Part shown: positions 9,481 through 21,530 of the stretch, in pieces
Position numbering within the stretch: the first letter of the stretch is position 1
Layout of the letters: each line of letters starts with the position of its first letter
Source of the DNA: Coniella vitis
Lineage: Eukaryota > Ascomycota > Sordariomycetes > Diaporthales > Schizoparmaceae
DNA: 64,000 bases
Direction of reading: 5' to 3'
Assembly: GCA_011317545.1 (NCBI GenBank)
Contig: WUJK01000002.1
Location: 4,278,001 to 4,342,000 of the forward strand
The notes under the pieces: model-generated
Told to the model about the DNA's origin: nothing
Databases searched by the model: none
The model's input: the letters and a program-made list of their open reading frames with translations, nothing else
Position numbers and translations under genes: made by a program

Positions 9481-11464
9481 TTTGGCTTGCTGTAGGCCAC
9501 AGAGCGTTTGGAATGGAATTGATCAACCTTGTAAAGAATACGTGACAAGAGTTGTCGTCGCCAACAACACTCGGCAAGGACACCGGTAGCTGCTGGGAGA
9601 ACAAGGTCGGCGCTGCCAGGTAGGACCAGAGGAGGAAAGCGGTGCCTGGCTGGCTCACGGGCAAGTCGAAAGAGCAGCGTCAAATATTATACTGGCGTAG
9701 CAGCGTAACAGCGTATCTGAGTCGCTTGCTGATCCTAGCTCTCCGCGTGATAGCTAATCCAGCAGTGACGGGCCCCTGAATTGGAATCGTTGCCACCTTT
9801 GGGACAGCCGGGAACGCGCCTAGCCAGGGGCTTTCCTCGTCACCTTGGTCACAAACTAGCCCATGTCACCTTACATTGTGCTGCCACTGGCATTTCAGTG
9901 CCATCAGCCCTGGCAGGGGCAATGGGGCCGGACAAAAGCTTATCGTTGCCTGGAGATACACAGTACTATGTACACCGCAGCGTTTGGCTGATGGACATGG
10001 ACCCTGGCCTGTCCGGCACGTACCTGCCTCCCCCAGCTACCCAGCAAGTCGAAACGGGCGCGGGGGGTTGCAGGCAGCTGAGGCCTATCCCTGTCCAGTC
10101 TTTGGGGTAAGGGCTCCGCAATGCCCCATATCAGATCAGAAAGCTGAGGTCACAAAAGTCACATCCCATCAAACCTTTTTTTTTTTTTTGGCAACGCGGG
10201 CTGCCCGCTACGACTTGTGCTAGCTTGGACGTAGAATAAAGTCCAGCGGCAATCGAAACTACGTTCCAGCGGCTCTGGCAGGCTGTATGCTGCTTTCGGG
10301 GCGGTCGCAGAGGCAGCGACAGCACACAAGCAACTACTATGGCGATAGCGTGCGGGAAAACAGTGGGTTCTGCCCTCCACCAAGTTGTTCGTATCTAGCC
10401 GAGCTGACGATATTGCCTTTTCCCTCTAGCCACCACACTCTCTTCTCTAGACCTACAACGATAAGGCCCGAGACTCGAGGCAACAAGAGCGAGAATCTGA
10501 TCCCAAATGGACAGCGACCTGCGTGCAGATTCACACGTCAAGCATATGAGCTATGAGCATCGATAATAAAGCATCCGGCATTCTCAGCGTCTTCTGACAA
10601 CTACTACGATGTACTGTGTTGTGTCATGTACACAGATGGCTGGCGTATCAAATGCAAGCGTGTATTGTCAAAGATCATGCCCAAACATTGAGACAGGACG
10701 TACCAATCAGCAGTAAATGGCAGCAACGACGATGCCACCCCATTCGCATCTAGAGGCTGTCTTGACCCCGATCATACCATGGCTATCGCTCGGGCTGCTC
10801 TGAATTGCCAGTGGCTCGTTCCATCCACTTCCCACGCAACGTAACGCCACCCTGGGCTACCTGGGTGCCACAAGCCACGACGGAACAGCAAGCATTTTAC
10901 CCAGACAATACGACTCCTTTGTCACCGCCCAGCCCTGGATCAGGGTCAATCAGTCAGTCAACCAGTCACTCGAGTACTTATGTACTAGCTTGTCACGCCT
11001 CACTGCCACAGCACTATCGCTCTCCGCAAGAGATACAAAGCCATAGGCAGCCGAAAGGCAACATAATCTCGGCCAAATACAACCACACCTGGCACGATGC
11101 CTTGTCGTAGGATGCATCCTTGCGCAAGCGGTGTCTTGCAAGTCATCCCTTGGTACAAAGCCCCTACACACCCATCTTCTCGAATCCTTCTGTGGGATTG
11201 GCAAAGTTCTGGACCCAGGAGCAACCGATTGGCGTCCCCACTTGGCAACATCTGCAACGATAAGCCCATGGAAGATGCCGCATCTTGTCTGGTCCACCAT
11301 CAAAGACAGTGAATACCACCGGTTGATATCCGGCGATAAGCACATCTACTCGATTCTGAGAAAATGAAACATACAATTGAAGTAGAGGGGTAAGCCTAAC
11401 TATCAAGTTTAACAATGGCGATCAGTTTCTGGACAAATCACACTAATTGGCCCCGTGACCCACC
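9481..11464. other. Intergenic; no gene recognised
   Basis: About 2 kb upstream of the UNC-93-like gene and downstream of the LCCL gene. Many chance frames occur on both strands; none has a recognisable domain or convincing codon pattern. A short T run lies near 10177-10189. Confidence 0.45.
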
Positions 11465-12580
11465 CTAGGGTTCAGCCGGTACTCCAGTCCATGTGCCATT
11501 GGTAAACCAAATTCCCGGTTTCGAGTACTTCAACACCTTGCCGTCTTTGATGTACCCAAAGCGGATATAATCCACGAAAGCCTGCGGCGTCCTCTGCCAA
11601 AAGAAAGATTCGTCCGTCTCTCCATATCTGAGGTTGTTCTTTGCAGGGTCTCGAAAATAATGCCGCGATCTTTCCACATCGTCCACCAGCATACTGATTC
11701 CGTCCACATGCTCAGGCACTGGTGTGACCCACTTGATGCTGAAGTTGGAGATTGAATTCATATGGATGACTGGCTCCAAGAGTTTGGGAATTGGCACGTT
11801 GGCGTCCGCATTCGGACCCGTTCTCGACGGTGCAGGCCGCCGCCATATGCTGCCACCAACACTGGATGAGGTCGACAAGTGTGCATACGCAACTGCGAGA
11901 GACCAAATAGCCCGCACCGCGCTTGAGCTGCTTGTTTTCCACACTAGAGCTGTGTACACGGCCGATACGTACGGGAGCACCCGTTTGGTGTCCTTACCGG
12001 TCGAGGCTGGACACTTCATTTCCCTAGAGTCAAATGTGAACCGGAATGACATGGGAAAATATGTCTGTACATCAAGCGACTCGACGTCGTACATGTACGA
12101 GCTGGAAAAAGAGTTGGTCATGCCCATGAGCTGGGCCACGCCACAACCACCTGTGGCATCGTCAATCGTCCCGTCATGGACTGCCGAGGGACAAATGTAT
12201 GAGTCGCCCCTATATATGGGCCCGCCGATCACCAGTGTCTTGTTGAGGATCTCCTGGTCGCCAGTCAAATGGGGCTTCTCGGTAACAATTCCATCACGGA
12301 TGCAGTTGGCTGGGCATTGAAAGGCCACGTGATGGTCGGAAAAGGGCTCGCAGTTGATCCCGTCGATACCGCACCTATCTGGTGCCCAGAACGAGTCGGT
12401 GCAAGACAGCTTTTTGACGCGTAGCAAGGTGGGTGAGGATGCAGATTCGATTGGTGGCAGAGTCTCGTGCGAGAGGATCTTGAATGCGAGTGCCCACGTC
12501 ACCCAGAGCAGGCCGAGAAAGATGATATTGCGCCGTCGTATCGGCCGTGACCGCTTGACGGGTGCCTGTTTCGACTCCAT
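11465..12580 (-). CDS. LCCL-domain protein, short form lacking most membrane helices
   Basis: Single exon, 371 residues from the ATG at 12580; the upstream open stretch starts only with TTG. The order is: a basic N terminus (KRSRPIRRRN), one membrane segment (IIFLGLLWVTWALAF), then a cysteine-rich LCCL-type region with CTDSFWAPDRCGIDGINC, FQCPANC, YRGDSYICPSAVHDG and GGCG. The C terminus matches the end of fungal LCCL proteins (DGISMLVDDVERSRHYF). In the fungal family as I know it, a polytopic region of several helices sits between these parts. Here only a fragment (VSAVYTALVWKTSSSSAVRA) leads into about 30 low-complexity residues. An internal deletion is therefore likely. Function is unknown. 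Confidence 0.75.
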   Translation of the reverse strand: MESKQAPVKRSRPIRRRNIIFLGLLWVTWALAFKILSHETLPPIESASSPTLLRVKKLSCTDSFWAPDRCGIDGINCEPFSDHHVAFQCPANCIRDGIVTEKPHLTGDQEILNKTLVIGGPIYRGDSYICPSAVHDGTIDDATGGCGVAQLMGMTNSFSSSYMYDVESLDVQTYFPMSFRFTFDSREMKCPASTGKDTKRVLPYVSAVYTALVWKTSSSSAVRAIWSLAVAYAHLSTSSSVGGSIWRRPAPSRTGPNADANVPIPKLLEPVIHMNSISNFSIKWVTPVPEHVDGISMLVDDVERSRHYFRDPAKNNLRYGETDESFFWQRTPQAFVDYIRFGYIKDGKVLKYSKPGIWFTNGTWTGVPAEP

Positions 12581-13111
12581 ATTCGCATTTACAGCACTCC
12601 TGCTGCTGTGGTAAGTTGAGAACAAAAACAAGAAAGAAAAAACGTAGATGCGCCTACCAGTGCATGATCGATCTGCTGTGTCATGGAGGGTAAGCTCTTA
12701 TACATGTCTGCAATGAGGGCAGAACAGGCCACTGTATCAGGTTCACAGCCTCGACTCGACTTGTTGACCATATGAATTGGTTTCAGATTTCTATGTGGTG
12801 TTTCGACCTTCACGCACACCGAGTCTGTGCACAAGTGTCACGGATGTTGGGCGCAAGTCAGCCACCAAATGTGCCGCCCGCCTTAGTGTTTCAATCACAC
12901 TAGGTGCATCTCAGAACTTGAGCCCGGATGAAACTTTCCGTTTACAGTCTTTGATACTTTTCACAGCAAACACTGGCAACGATTTGGCTGCTACGTGGCC
13001 ACAAGAAATGCACTTACACCATTCCCGCGCAGGGTTTCCTAAGAGACAGGGACAGGGACAAGTACGCGGGTATTGACGATACAACAATCTTATTTAACCT
13101 TATTAGGATCT
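12581..13111. other. Intergenic; promoter side of the LCCL gene
   Basis: Contains the leader of the LCCL gene and the 3' flank of the MFS gene. No additional gene seen. Confidence 0.5.
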
Positions 13112-15090
13112 CTAAACCATGGATAAACTCCTCGTCAACTCTAGTTCGGGATGAGGGTCTTGCTGCAACTTTTTGCTAAAGTTGCTGGCAGCCCTAATCT
13201 TTTCGCCCCAGATGATGAAGCCAAAGGGTACCAGGCTGAGACCGCAACTGATAAAAGCAAGCAATGAGCAGGACCAAGCGATACCCAATGTGTTCACCAT
13301 GCTGTCAACAGCCAGGGGAATCACAGCTCCTGCCACACTGCGGGCTGCAGCACAGGCCGCCAACGCCGACGATGCATAAATACCGTATGCATCAGCCACG
13401 TCTGTAATTCACCAAGGGTCAGCACCACATCCGCTTCGTCTCGATGTCTTGGGCACTTTCTGGCACTTACAGTTGATCATTGCCATGAAAATCATCTGGT
13501 ATGCTATTCCATACGGTATCATGGACAACAAGGGGACCACCCATGGCACCGAGGCGCGCGAAGTCCAGCCCAGCCACAACAGTGCAATGACAAAGAGCGG
13601 ACCACCAAGGCAGGCAATGGGTAAGCGCAGGTATTCGGCCTGCTTGTGCGGATGGCGTTGGATGATGCCCTGTGCGTAACGATCGTAGATGTACGAGACG
13701 ATTACCGTCACAATGGATCCAGCCAACATCATGACAAACGCAAGGCCAGACTCGCCGGCAGTAAATCCGTATATGCCTTCAAAGATATCGGGGAAAATTT
13801 CGAGAAGCCTACATGATCAGACTTGTCAGCAACCGCCACCGCTCGTACAAGATGCACGACGGCAAAAGACTCACATGTAAAACACGGCATACACAAATGC
13901 CATGTACACGCAGGTCAATGCCACAAGCATTTCCGTACACATGAGATAAAGCGGTCTCGTCGTCGTGATTTTCTATACGCAGCTTGTCAGAAGCACGAAC
14001 GACCAACATCATTCCATGTCATGCACAGAAGGGGAGAAGAAGAAGAAGAAGAAGAAGAAGAAGAAAAAAGACAGAAAGCAACATACCAGCATGACCATAA
14101 GACTCGGCCTGTCTTGGTCCGCGGGCGCCATATACTTGTCACTGCCCTTTTCCTTGTTCAATTGCTTGGCCCGATCTCTGAGGATCTTGGTGGTTAGCGT
14201 CTCAGGCTGCATGACCAATGCAACAAGGCAAACTCCCGAAAGCATCATGGCCGCCCAAAACCCCCATCTCCATGAGTACACAGCCGTGTATCCCGCAATG
14301 ACAGGGCCCGCAAGAGGTCCCACAAGCGTTGCCGTGGACCAGAGCACGTTTGCGCGGCCGCGCGCGACCTTGTCCTCATTGACATCGGCAATGGACCCTC
14401 CCGTGACGCTCATGGGCGGCGAGGCAAAGATGCCCGATAAGACGCGAAAGACGAGAAAAGCGGCCCAGTTGGGCGCGAGGGCGCAGGCCATGGTGAAAAT
14501 GATGTACAAGCAGAGGGTCGAGATGAGGATAGTGCGGCGACCATAAAGCTCGCTCAGGGGCGCAAAGACTAGCGGCCCGAGGACGAACCCGATGAGGTAC
14601 ATTGTTGCCGGGAGGATGGTCTCGGCGCCGTCGCTGAAGTGGAAACGGGCTTGGAGGGCGGGGATTTCGTTGGAAGGGATGGAGGAACCCATTGTTGAGT
14701 TGATGGATAGAAGGGTGCCGACTAAGACGACATAGTTCTTTTTGGCCTGCAATATCGTTTTGGTTTCTCCGTTAGCCTCACTCGTCGGGTTCGATTCGTT
14801 CTAGTCATTCAACAAGGCTGATGTCTTACCTGCGACCAGTTGTAGGGGTTGGCCGGCTCCCCTGGCCGGAATGTCACGAGGATGATATCATCTTCTGATG
14901 CTGGGCTGCGCTCGCTGTCTGTGTCGTCGTCTGTTGATGGTGCCGCTACTCCATCGACGTTATCTGCGTCTTCCACCTCGTGAGAAGGTCGAGCATGTTG
15001 TTGTTGGTGGTGGTGGTGGCGGCCCTGTTTCTCATGGTCGGCATCCTCTTTTGGAGTCTTTTCGCGCGTCAGCTCGTCCTCGTGATGCAT
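13112..15090 (-). CDS. MFS transporter, DHA1 (drug:H+ antiporter) type
   Basis: Five exons on the minus strand: 15090-14830, 14746-14087, 13972-13875, 13808-13471 and 13401-13112. They give 548 residues with every junction in frame. The hydrophilic N terminus of about 80 residues is His/Gln/Asp-rich and ends NPYNWSQ, the usual entry to helix 1 in fungal polyamine/drug DHA1 carriers. The motif-A region reads LVFAPLSELYGRR between helices 2 and 3. Helix 5 has the antiporter-type GPLAGPVIAGY sequence. Twelve hydrophobic segments can be followed to FGFIIWGEKIR. Expected to sit in the plasma membrane and export toxic compounds or metabolites by proton antiport; the substrate is not predictable. 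No biosynthetic core gene is adjacent. Confidence 0.88.
14035..14064. repeat. (GAA)n microsatellite inside an intron
   Basis: About ten GAA units lie in the second intron of the MFS gene. On the coding strand they form a CTT-rich pyrimidine tract about 20 bases downstream of the 5' splice site. Confidence 0.9.
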
Positions 15091-16882
15091 TGTGCAAGAG
15101 GTGGAAGAGCAAAGAAACGAGCAAGATGACCGATTTATGCTCGGTACACGTTGAGGGTGAGTTGATCACACTGACTACCTAGGTAGAGAACGACAAGCAG
15201 TCGGCTCGGCAATGCACGTATCCTTTGTGATGTCACTGATTTTGAGAGAAGGAAACAACATTCGACATTTCTCGCTCATGTACTCGTGACGAAACAACGA
15301 TACGCTATACAGAAAGGACCAATACGGGCAAAGCAAAGAGAAAACAGAAAAGATGAGAAAATTACAACCGAAGAAGGTCAGGAGAAGAAGGGAAACATAA
15401 ACGTCGCAAGCATAGAGTGTTATTCCACCATCTTTTATGTACCTTGTTGTATGTAGAACTCTACCCTTTTGGCGGGTTCCACTCACAACTTTCTTAGCAG
15501 GGTGCCTCCCGCGTCTTCGGGTTTACCACAAGAATCTCGCCATAATCGCGAGCACACCCAAGCAAAAACGACGTTGTGGGGCTCCATCAACTTACACGTT
15601 TCTCCATCACATCCCGCGGGAGCAACACGCCAGAGAGGGTTTCCGAGTGCTGGTGGGGCTGGTCATTCTACCGACCGGCGTACATCCGGCGGTGTCGGTG
15701 TCTCTGGTCGGCAGTGGCAATGGTTGGCTGGTGTGGGTGCCAGCCGTGTCTGGCCGGTTTTCCAGCACACGTATTCATTGTACACGAATGAATGGATAGC
15801 CAAGGCGCCAATAGTCAAAGCAAATATCGATTCGTGGAGGCTGTGGAGTTGCCGTCTTGCGTTGCCTTCCATTGTGAGAGTTTCGGCTGAGCCTCACGGA
15901 AAAGGAATTCGAGCGTTGTGGATGTGTGTGGACGGGGGCATCCTTCCCGCCGTGTTGCCCGGCTGCTACCACTTATTTGCCCACCGCCCGTTCCTTATGA
16001 TTACCATGTAAGCCCTGGAAGGTGATGGAATGTCGATATGTTCTACACAGCACGCCTGCCATGACAAAGGTCAAGGAATGGTATCGATTCCCACATCCCA
16101 TCCCGTGTGCTGCAGCACGGGTAGAGCCGCCGCGAATCCTGCTAGACACTTGCAGGGGAAAAGACAATGGCGGATCAGCCGACCAAGACCGGGGTGGCCG
16201 TGGCGTGGCCCGTCGATTTCCTTCGGGCGGCTAAAAGCTCCTATCTAACATCCACTCGCACTAAACAATCTATTATACATCTTCATCATCTGCTATCAGT
16301 GATGGTTCCTGCGGAAAGACGGGGACAGGCTGGCGCATATTACGCAGTAGCAGTAAGGCATCAAGACTACCAGACCCAAAGCCCAAAAGCAACGCAGACC
16401 AAACGGCCAAAGGGGGCGCAGAGAAGGCGCGCGGCGAGCCCCGTTCCAAAAGGGCCAGATCAAGGAAAATACGTGAGAAAATCACCAATCACAGGGAGGA
16501 AAGGCAGTGTTTGAACTTTGTTCCTTTCTTTATCCTTTTTTTTTTTTCCTTCTAGAATCTTATTTTTTCGGGGCTGATGGATGGAGTGATATAGGGCCAC
16601 TGGATTCACGAGTCGGCAACTGGGGGTAATAATTATTCCCGTCCCAAGTCAATATACTTAACTTGCCGTGTGCCGCTGCCTCGAGTGGAGCCTCTTTTCC
16701 TTTTGGACCTCCTTATCACACTCTTTTATCTTTTTGGAACTGCCTGACGTTTGAGCCTCATGACGTTGGGTAGGATCCCCTGCGTTGTTTCGCCGGGGTT
16801 TGTTCCGACGACTTGGCCGATACGAGGCTGACAAAAATATCTTTTCCTCTTTTGCGAAGGTTTGTTTGGCTGCAAATCATTG
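15091..16882. other. Intergenic; no gene recognised
   Basis: About 1.8 kb upstream of the MFS gene. Open frames up to 180 codons exist but overlap each other in several frames and lack domains. A T run lies at about 16535-16548. Probably promoter and non-coding DNA. Confidence 0.4.
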
Positions 16883-18650
16883 TTAATCGTGTGGGTTCAC
16901 AACTCTTTGAAGGGTTGACTTACCTGTAGCCTCTCGATGCCTTCCAAATTGAGAGAGTACACGATCCTTCTTGCCTCGGGCTGTGGGGTCTTCCATCGCC
17001 GTTACGTTCTGGACCACATTTCCGACGAATTCGTCCTCTGTGACCACTCTGCGAATGATGCGTGTGCTGTCCCAGGGCTCGCCAGGGTGTTTGGACCGGA
17101 TATGCAGCCCAATTGCCTGCTTGGGTGTAACTTCATTGACATTGTTCACCAGTGTCAGCATCCCGAGGTAGCAACAGATCCGAGGGTTGGTGTAATCTCC
17201 TGTATTCCAACCGAGTGCATCGTGGTCCTGGTCATCAGGGCCAATCTGGTCGTTTCGGGTGGTAGCTGGAGTTCCTCCGTGCTATATTGTGTGACCTTGG
17301 GAACAGCAAGCTCGGGCAACCAGAATCCGCCGTGGTAATCCTTTTTGAAGTAGTCACCAAGGTTGTCGACTATGGTATACGACAAGCTACATTTCTGGTC
17401 TGTTTCCGAGTCCTCGAAGTAGCAGCCGTATCGAGCGTCCCTCCCCTCCTATATGTCTGGCGTGACACGTAGCTGGCGCTCATCCTTCCACTCCACGCCA
17501 GTGTGGCGGACGTACGAATCGTGCCTTACGGCTGTCTGTCCAACAAGGGACAGAGCAGCGCTCCACACAAGGTCATTATAGCCACTTCGCCTGTTGTTGT
17601 CGGTCTTGATCATGAATTGAGCATGATAGACCAGGAACACCACTTTCTTGATGTCACCAGTGGCACTGATGATGAGATGGTATGCTGGCTTTTGTTTTAT
17701 ATAGGTGCGGTAGCATAGAGAGCGTCTAACCGCCGATCTTCTTGCGAAAATAGACGGGCTCAACCCGATCATCCAATCGACTGGGTACCAAGTCCCGCCA
17801 ACCCCGGCAGTTCTCCTTGCCAACCATAACAATAACCTTTTCAGACTTCATCAGCTCCTTGTTGAATGCATCGGAGTGTGCCATGATCTGCGCCCAGTTC
17901 GGGACTGTTGTTTTCCAGGGCACCGCGCCTTTCTTCTCCGATAGAAACTCGTGCCGGACCACGATCCTATCCTGGGTTCGACCAACCTATTTAACAACTT
18001 TGATTTGTGTAGTCGGAGACTTGAGTTTGTTCGGTCGAGGGTCATGCCGTACCGAGACGGCTGGTCTTGAAGGTTGGGTAGTGCCACAAGGACATTAGCC
18101 CAACCGCAGAGGACCTGAGGGCTTGACCAGATCCTCTTTAAGGATCTTCCCCTGCCCGAGGGCCAGAATGTCCTTAACAAACTGGTCCCACTTCAAGTCA
18201 ACGTCATGGTTGTGGGAGGCCCACCGTTTCTCTCTGTGGTGGAGGAAAACGTCTATGGGCTCCGTTGCCGGGAGCAAGACACCATCTTCCAAGTCTCTTT
18301 GTTTCTCTAGACAAACTCGTCCAGAGCAGAGCGTTCTCTCGCTCAAGTAGCTACACGCAAAGAGAAGCTCGTGGAGAGGGTGCTCTGGACCAAGGCTGCC
18401 GAGTCCTAGGCACTTCAGTACTCGACCCATCTACTCGGGGAGGGTATTTGTGCTGGGGAGGTTGCGGAGGATGAGGACGCGGCGGTGGCAGGCTTTTCGT
18501 TACGGTTGTTCTTCAGGTTCACTATCAGCTTGGGGCGGCGCGCGAAGTCGTCTGAATGTCACGAACCTCTGTCTTGGTCTTTTTGGTGAGCGGCAGCGTA
18601 GCATCGGAGGATCTCTTGGAAGAAGGTATATTGAAGGAGGTTATAATGTT
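16883..18650 (-). pseudogene. Decayed gene A, unrecognised fungal protein
   Basis: Protein-like sequence runs through the minus strand but is broken repeatedly. Going 5' to 3': a segment around RRPKLIVNLKNN, then in another frame DVDLKWDQFVKDILALGQGK, a frame change near 18110, CGWANVLVALPNLQDQPSRY, a switch near 17990 into IVVRHEFLSEKKGAVPWK, then KPAYHLIISATGDIKKVVFL. A single in-frame TAG follows at 17451-17449 and the same frame resumes with DARYGCYFEDSE and LGDYFKKDYHGGFWLPE. A last frame change near 17157 leads to LTLVNNVNEVTPKQAIGLH. Some breaks could be introns with weak signals, but the lone TAG inside otherwise continuous coding argues for decay. I do not recognise the family. Confidence 0.6.
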
Positions 18651-18813
18651 GGATTGACCCCTCATGTTATGCAGCAGCTCTCCTTCCTCTGTATGCGCTG
18701 CCAGGAGTCCTTGACCACAAGGGCCTGCTTTGGAGAGGATTCGGAAAGGCCTTCCAGCAGGTTGTAGCTCGACTTGCTATACATGGAGCAGGACGCATGA
18801 CAGAGATAATAAT

Positions 18814-18975
18814 GGTGAAGGAGGTAATAATGGTGAAGGAGGTAATAATGGTGAAGGAGGTAATAATGGTGAAGGAGGTAATAATGGTGAAGGAGGTAAT
18901 AATGGTGAAGGAGGTAATAATGGTGAAGGAGGTAATAATGGTGAAGGAGGTAATAATGTTGAAGGAGTCAACGTA
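18814..18975. repeat. 18-bp minisatellite, GGTGAAGGAGGTAATAAT x 8-9
   Basis: Eight perfect head-to-tail copies run from 18814 to 18957, followed by one degraded copy (GTTGAAGGAGTCAACGTA). The unit is a multiple of three, so both strands stay open. The plus strand reads (Gly-Glu-Gly-Gly-Asn-Asn)n and the minus strand (Leu-Leu-Pro-Pro-Ser-Pro)n. The minus reading lies just upstream of decayed gene A and could be its former proline-rich N-terminal region. Confidence 0.95.
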
Positions 18976-19702
18976 GGTCGTTGTTTCCAGGGGGGTAAAA
19001 TCAGAGATTGTTGCGATAATGGTCTATGATGGTCTTGCGGTCGGTCAACATTTTGAATGATTTCCTCTGACATTTTGTGATGCACACAGCTGAATTGGCA
19101 AGTACCTGATCTTTCCCGTCCATTTTGGGAAGTCGCAGCACCAAGCACCTCGCTGGTTCCTGGAGTCACTTGACCCGTCACTGTCTAGAAATCAGTGCAC
19201 GTGTGCACGTGTGCAAAGATTCATAGCTCGCAAGTAATGCACGGGGATCGAGAAAGTTGACTGTTTTCACATCAATTCCAATCGTCACGTACAGGAAATC
19301 GAACTCAAAGAGCCGTGGGTGACAACATATCGAGAAGAGTAAACGAAATGCACAAAGAGACATGTTAGGATGATTCTTGAGGCTGTTGGAGGTTCAGGCC
19401 TAAGGTTTATAACTACTTACTCTACATAACCTTTACAATTATGGTTGTCTTTAAGGCACCGAAATGCGCATTGTTCGTGCTGGAAATGCTCGTAACGGGC
19501 TGTACAAGGCCGTGCTAGAAGAGCAGAGAATGTTGAATGGTGCATGCCCTTAACACACACTCGCTTCAGATTACAGGCCGACCATTTTTGGTTTTGAACT
19601 GACAAAGAGGATAACGCAAATGCAGAAACAAAGCTGCTATTACTATCACATCTGTCTTTTCCTACTCTTTCTTAGCAGGGCGAAAATTAGCCTCCGCTCC
19701 TC

Positions 19703-21173
19703 CTATTCCCCTTTTCTTCTCTTATCGGCTTGGCGCGCTTGATTTCGTAGTCTCTCGGCACCCCTCTTCGCGTTTGATTGCTTGTGTCTGGAGAGTTTCG
19801 TGTGGAGATCATCTTGAGCTGCGGGTGCCTTTCGGTCGAAGATGGGGTTGTCGGGCTTCAGCTTGATGTCCACAAATACAACACAACTTCCATCCTCTGA
19901 AGCAAAGCGAATAGGTTCACCTCGCTGTTGAGCCCATTCGCCAGAAGGGACATCCTTGTCCGAAAAGTGTTGGCCGTCTCTTTGCTTAAGGAAGATGTCA
20001 TCGTATCCGTGATAACCCAGTCCTATGCGAAGGGGGCGGGGTATCGGCTGCGGAAAGAATGATGAGTATCCACAACCTTGCGATCAGACTCCTCTTGGGT
20101 GGCAGCCTGGCTCTTCTCGACGGGTTCATCGTTCCAAACGCTCGAATCTTGCATATCCTTCAAGGCCCATGTCGTCCCAGCTTTCTACTCACCTCCCTTT
20201 CCAGGTATGGCGTCAGCAACCTGCATTGCTCCAATCCACTTCGAAAATCTTTCAAATGTTTCGGTGTTGGTGTTGACTGGATTCTTGACAAGGACATCTT
20301 GGAGGTCACCTATTGTCTTGCGAGGGTCCACGAAAGGTGGTATGCTATTCTCATTGGCGTGACGAGGAGACCAGCGCGACGGAACCTCATTCAACGACTT
20401 GCTGTAGGCTTCGATGTCTCTGTTGAGCGGTAGCGATTGTTCTGTGCTTGGTGAGACTGTCTTGGTTTCGTCACGAAGCTTGGCAAGCTGTTTGAGGCGG
20501 TACTCCTCTGCTTCGTCGGCCGATTTGTGGACAGATGTAAGGCACCTCTAGGTACGAGACGTCTGAAAACTTTTTGGGATCTTGAGGCGCAGTTATCCAC
20601 TCACGGCCAACTAGGCCTGCTGTAAGGTGCCAGCTCTGCTGCTGGAAACCATCGCGAGGGGGCTGAGTATATTGCCCCTTTCCTTCCTTGGCCGGACCCT
20701 TCCCCCAGGCAAACCTGCTTGTATGAGTTTCCACTTGTCCGTAAGGATTTGCCTTGACTCGAACCAAGCCCTTAGCAGCATAAAATTTGTAGAAACCTTC
20801 ATCCATAGCCTCTTGACTAGGAAAGTCAGAGGGTTGCCAGTGAATGGGAGGCCAACCATCTGGTCCTCAAATAGATTTGGTTGTTAGCGAGCGGGCTCTG
20901 AGGGCCAGAAGGAGCAGAAACAAGAGGAGGAATTGAAGCAGGATCAACCTCAGAAGCAGGATTGCCAATAATGGGAGCAGAGTCGACCGGAGGCAGATTT
21001 TCGTCAACCACGTCTCCTGCAGGGTTGGTGGTAAAAGGCTCAGAAGAACTATGCAAAAACACTTCTATCATAACGTTCCTGTGCAAATGAATGGCTGTAA
21101 AACTTCCGACCAACCGAGACTCGACGTTGTTCGCAAAAGCCGCAGAGTCGCCCGTGTAAGTAAATGCGGCCAT
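19703..21173 (-). pseudogene. Decayed gene B, unrecognised fungal protein
   Basis: A second broken minus-strand gene. Frame 1 (from ATG 21173) holds AAFANNVESRLVGSFTAIHL and a Pro/Ser-rich stretch. Near 20860 the frame changes and continues as PDGWPPIHWQPSDFPSQEAM and FYKFYAAKGLVRVKANPYGQ. Near 20545 a one-base shift leads to CLTSVHKSADEAEEYRLKQL and then SRWSPRHANENSIPPFVDPR. A stop and another one-base shift near 20030 precede GYHGYDDIFLKQRDGQHFSD, FASEDGSCVVFVDIKLKPDN and a basic tail ending at TAG 19705-19703. Four segments in three frames with consistent composition indicate an inactivated gene. No known domain is recognised. It lies about 0.7 kb upstream of the minisatellite in the same orientation as decayed gene A. 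Confidence 0.6.
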
Positions 21174-21530
21174 TTAAGAGAAGAGTCAGACGTCTGCATA
21201 ATAATGTACCACACAACAGCAAAGAAGAAATGGGGCGTCTATTTGCCATGGGCCATTTGTGCCCAAACTTGTTGTCATTTTCAATTTTTTTGGTCGCTGA
21301 TGTGTTTCAGCAGCTTGCTACTCCGCAGGTTTCCATGAGCTCGAAAGGATTCTGCGTCCACGACTATCTGCAGTCAAGAGATGACAATTTGTGAGGTATC
21401 ATCACTTCACACTCAATTCCCGTGGTCTTCTCTTCATTTTAATAGTACTTCCACCACAGTAGGATGATCGGGTTTTGATCGGATGATGGCGAGACAGAGC
21501 TGTGCGATTCGCTGCGCTAAACTGCATAAT
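21174..21530. other. Short intergenic region
   Basis: Upstream of decayed gene B and downstream of the mS37 gene. On the minus strand, a short hydrophobic frame starting at 21249 could be a lost signal-peptide exon of gene B; there is no firm support. Confidence 0.3.

Noticed and set aside
15469..16011. 180-codon plus frame
   Set aside because: Overlaps other frames of similar length on both strands; no domain, signal or splice support.
18814..18975. Possible CRISPR-like array
   Set aside because: Units are contiguous with no spacers and the genome is eukaryotic; it is a minisatellite.
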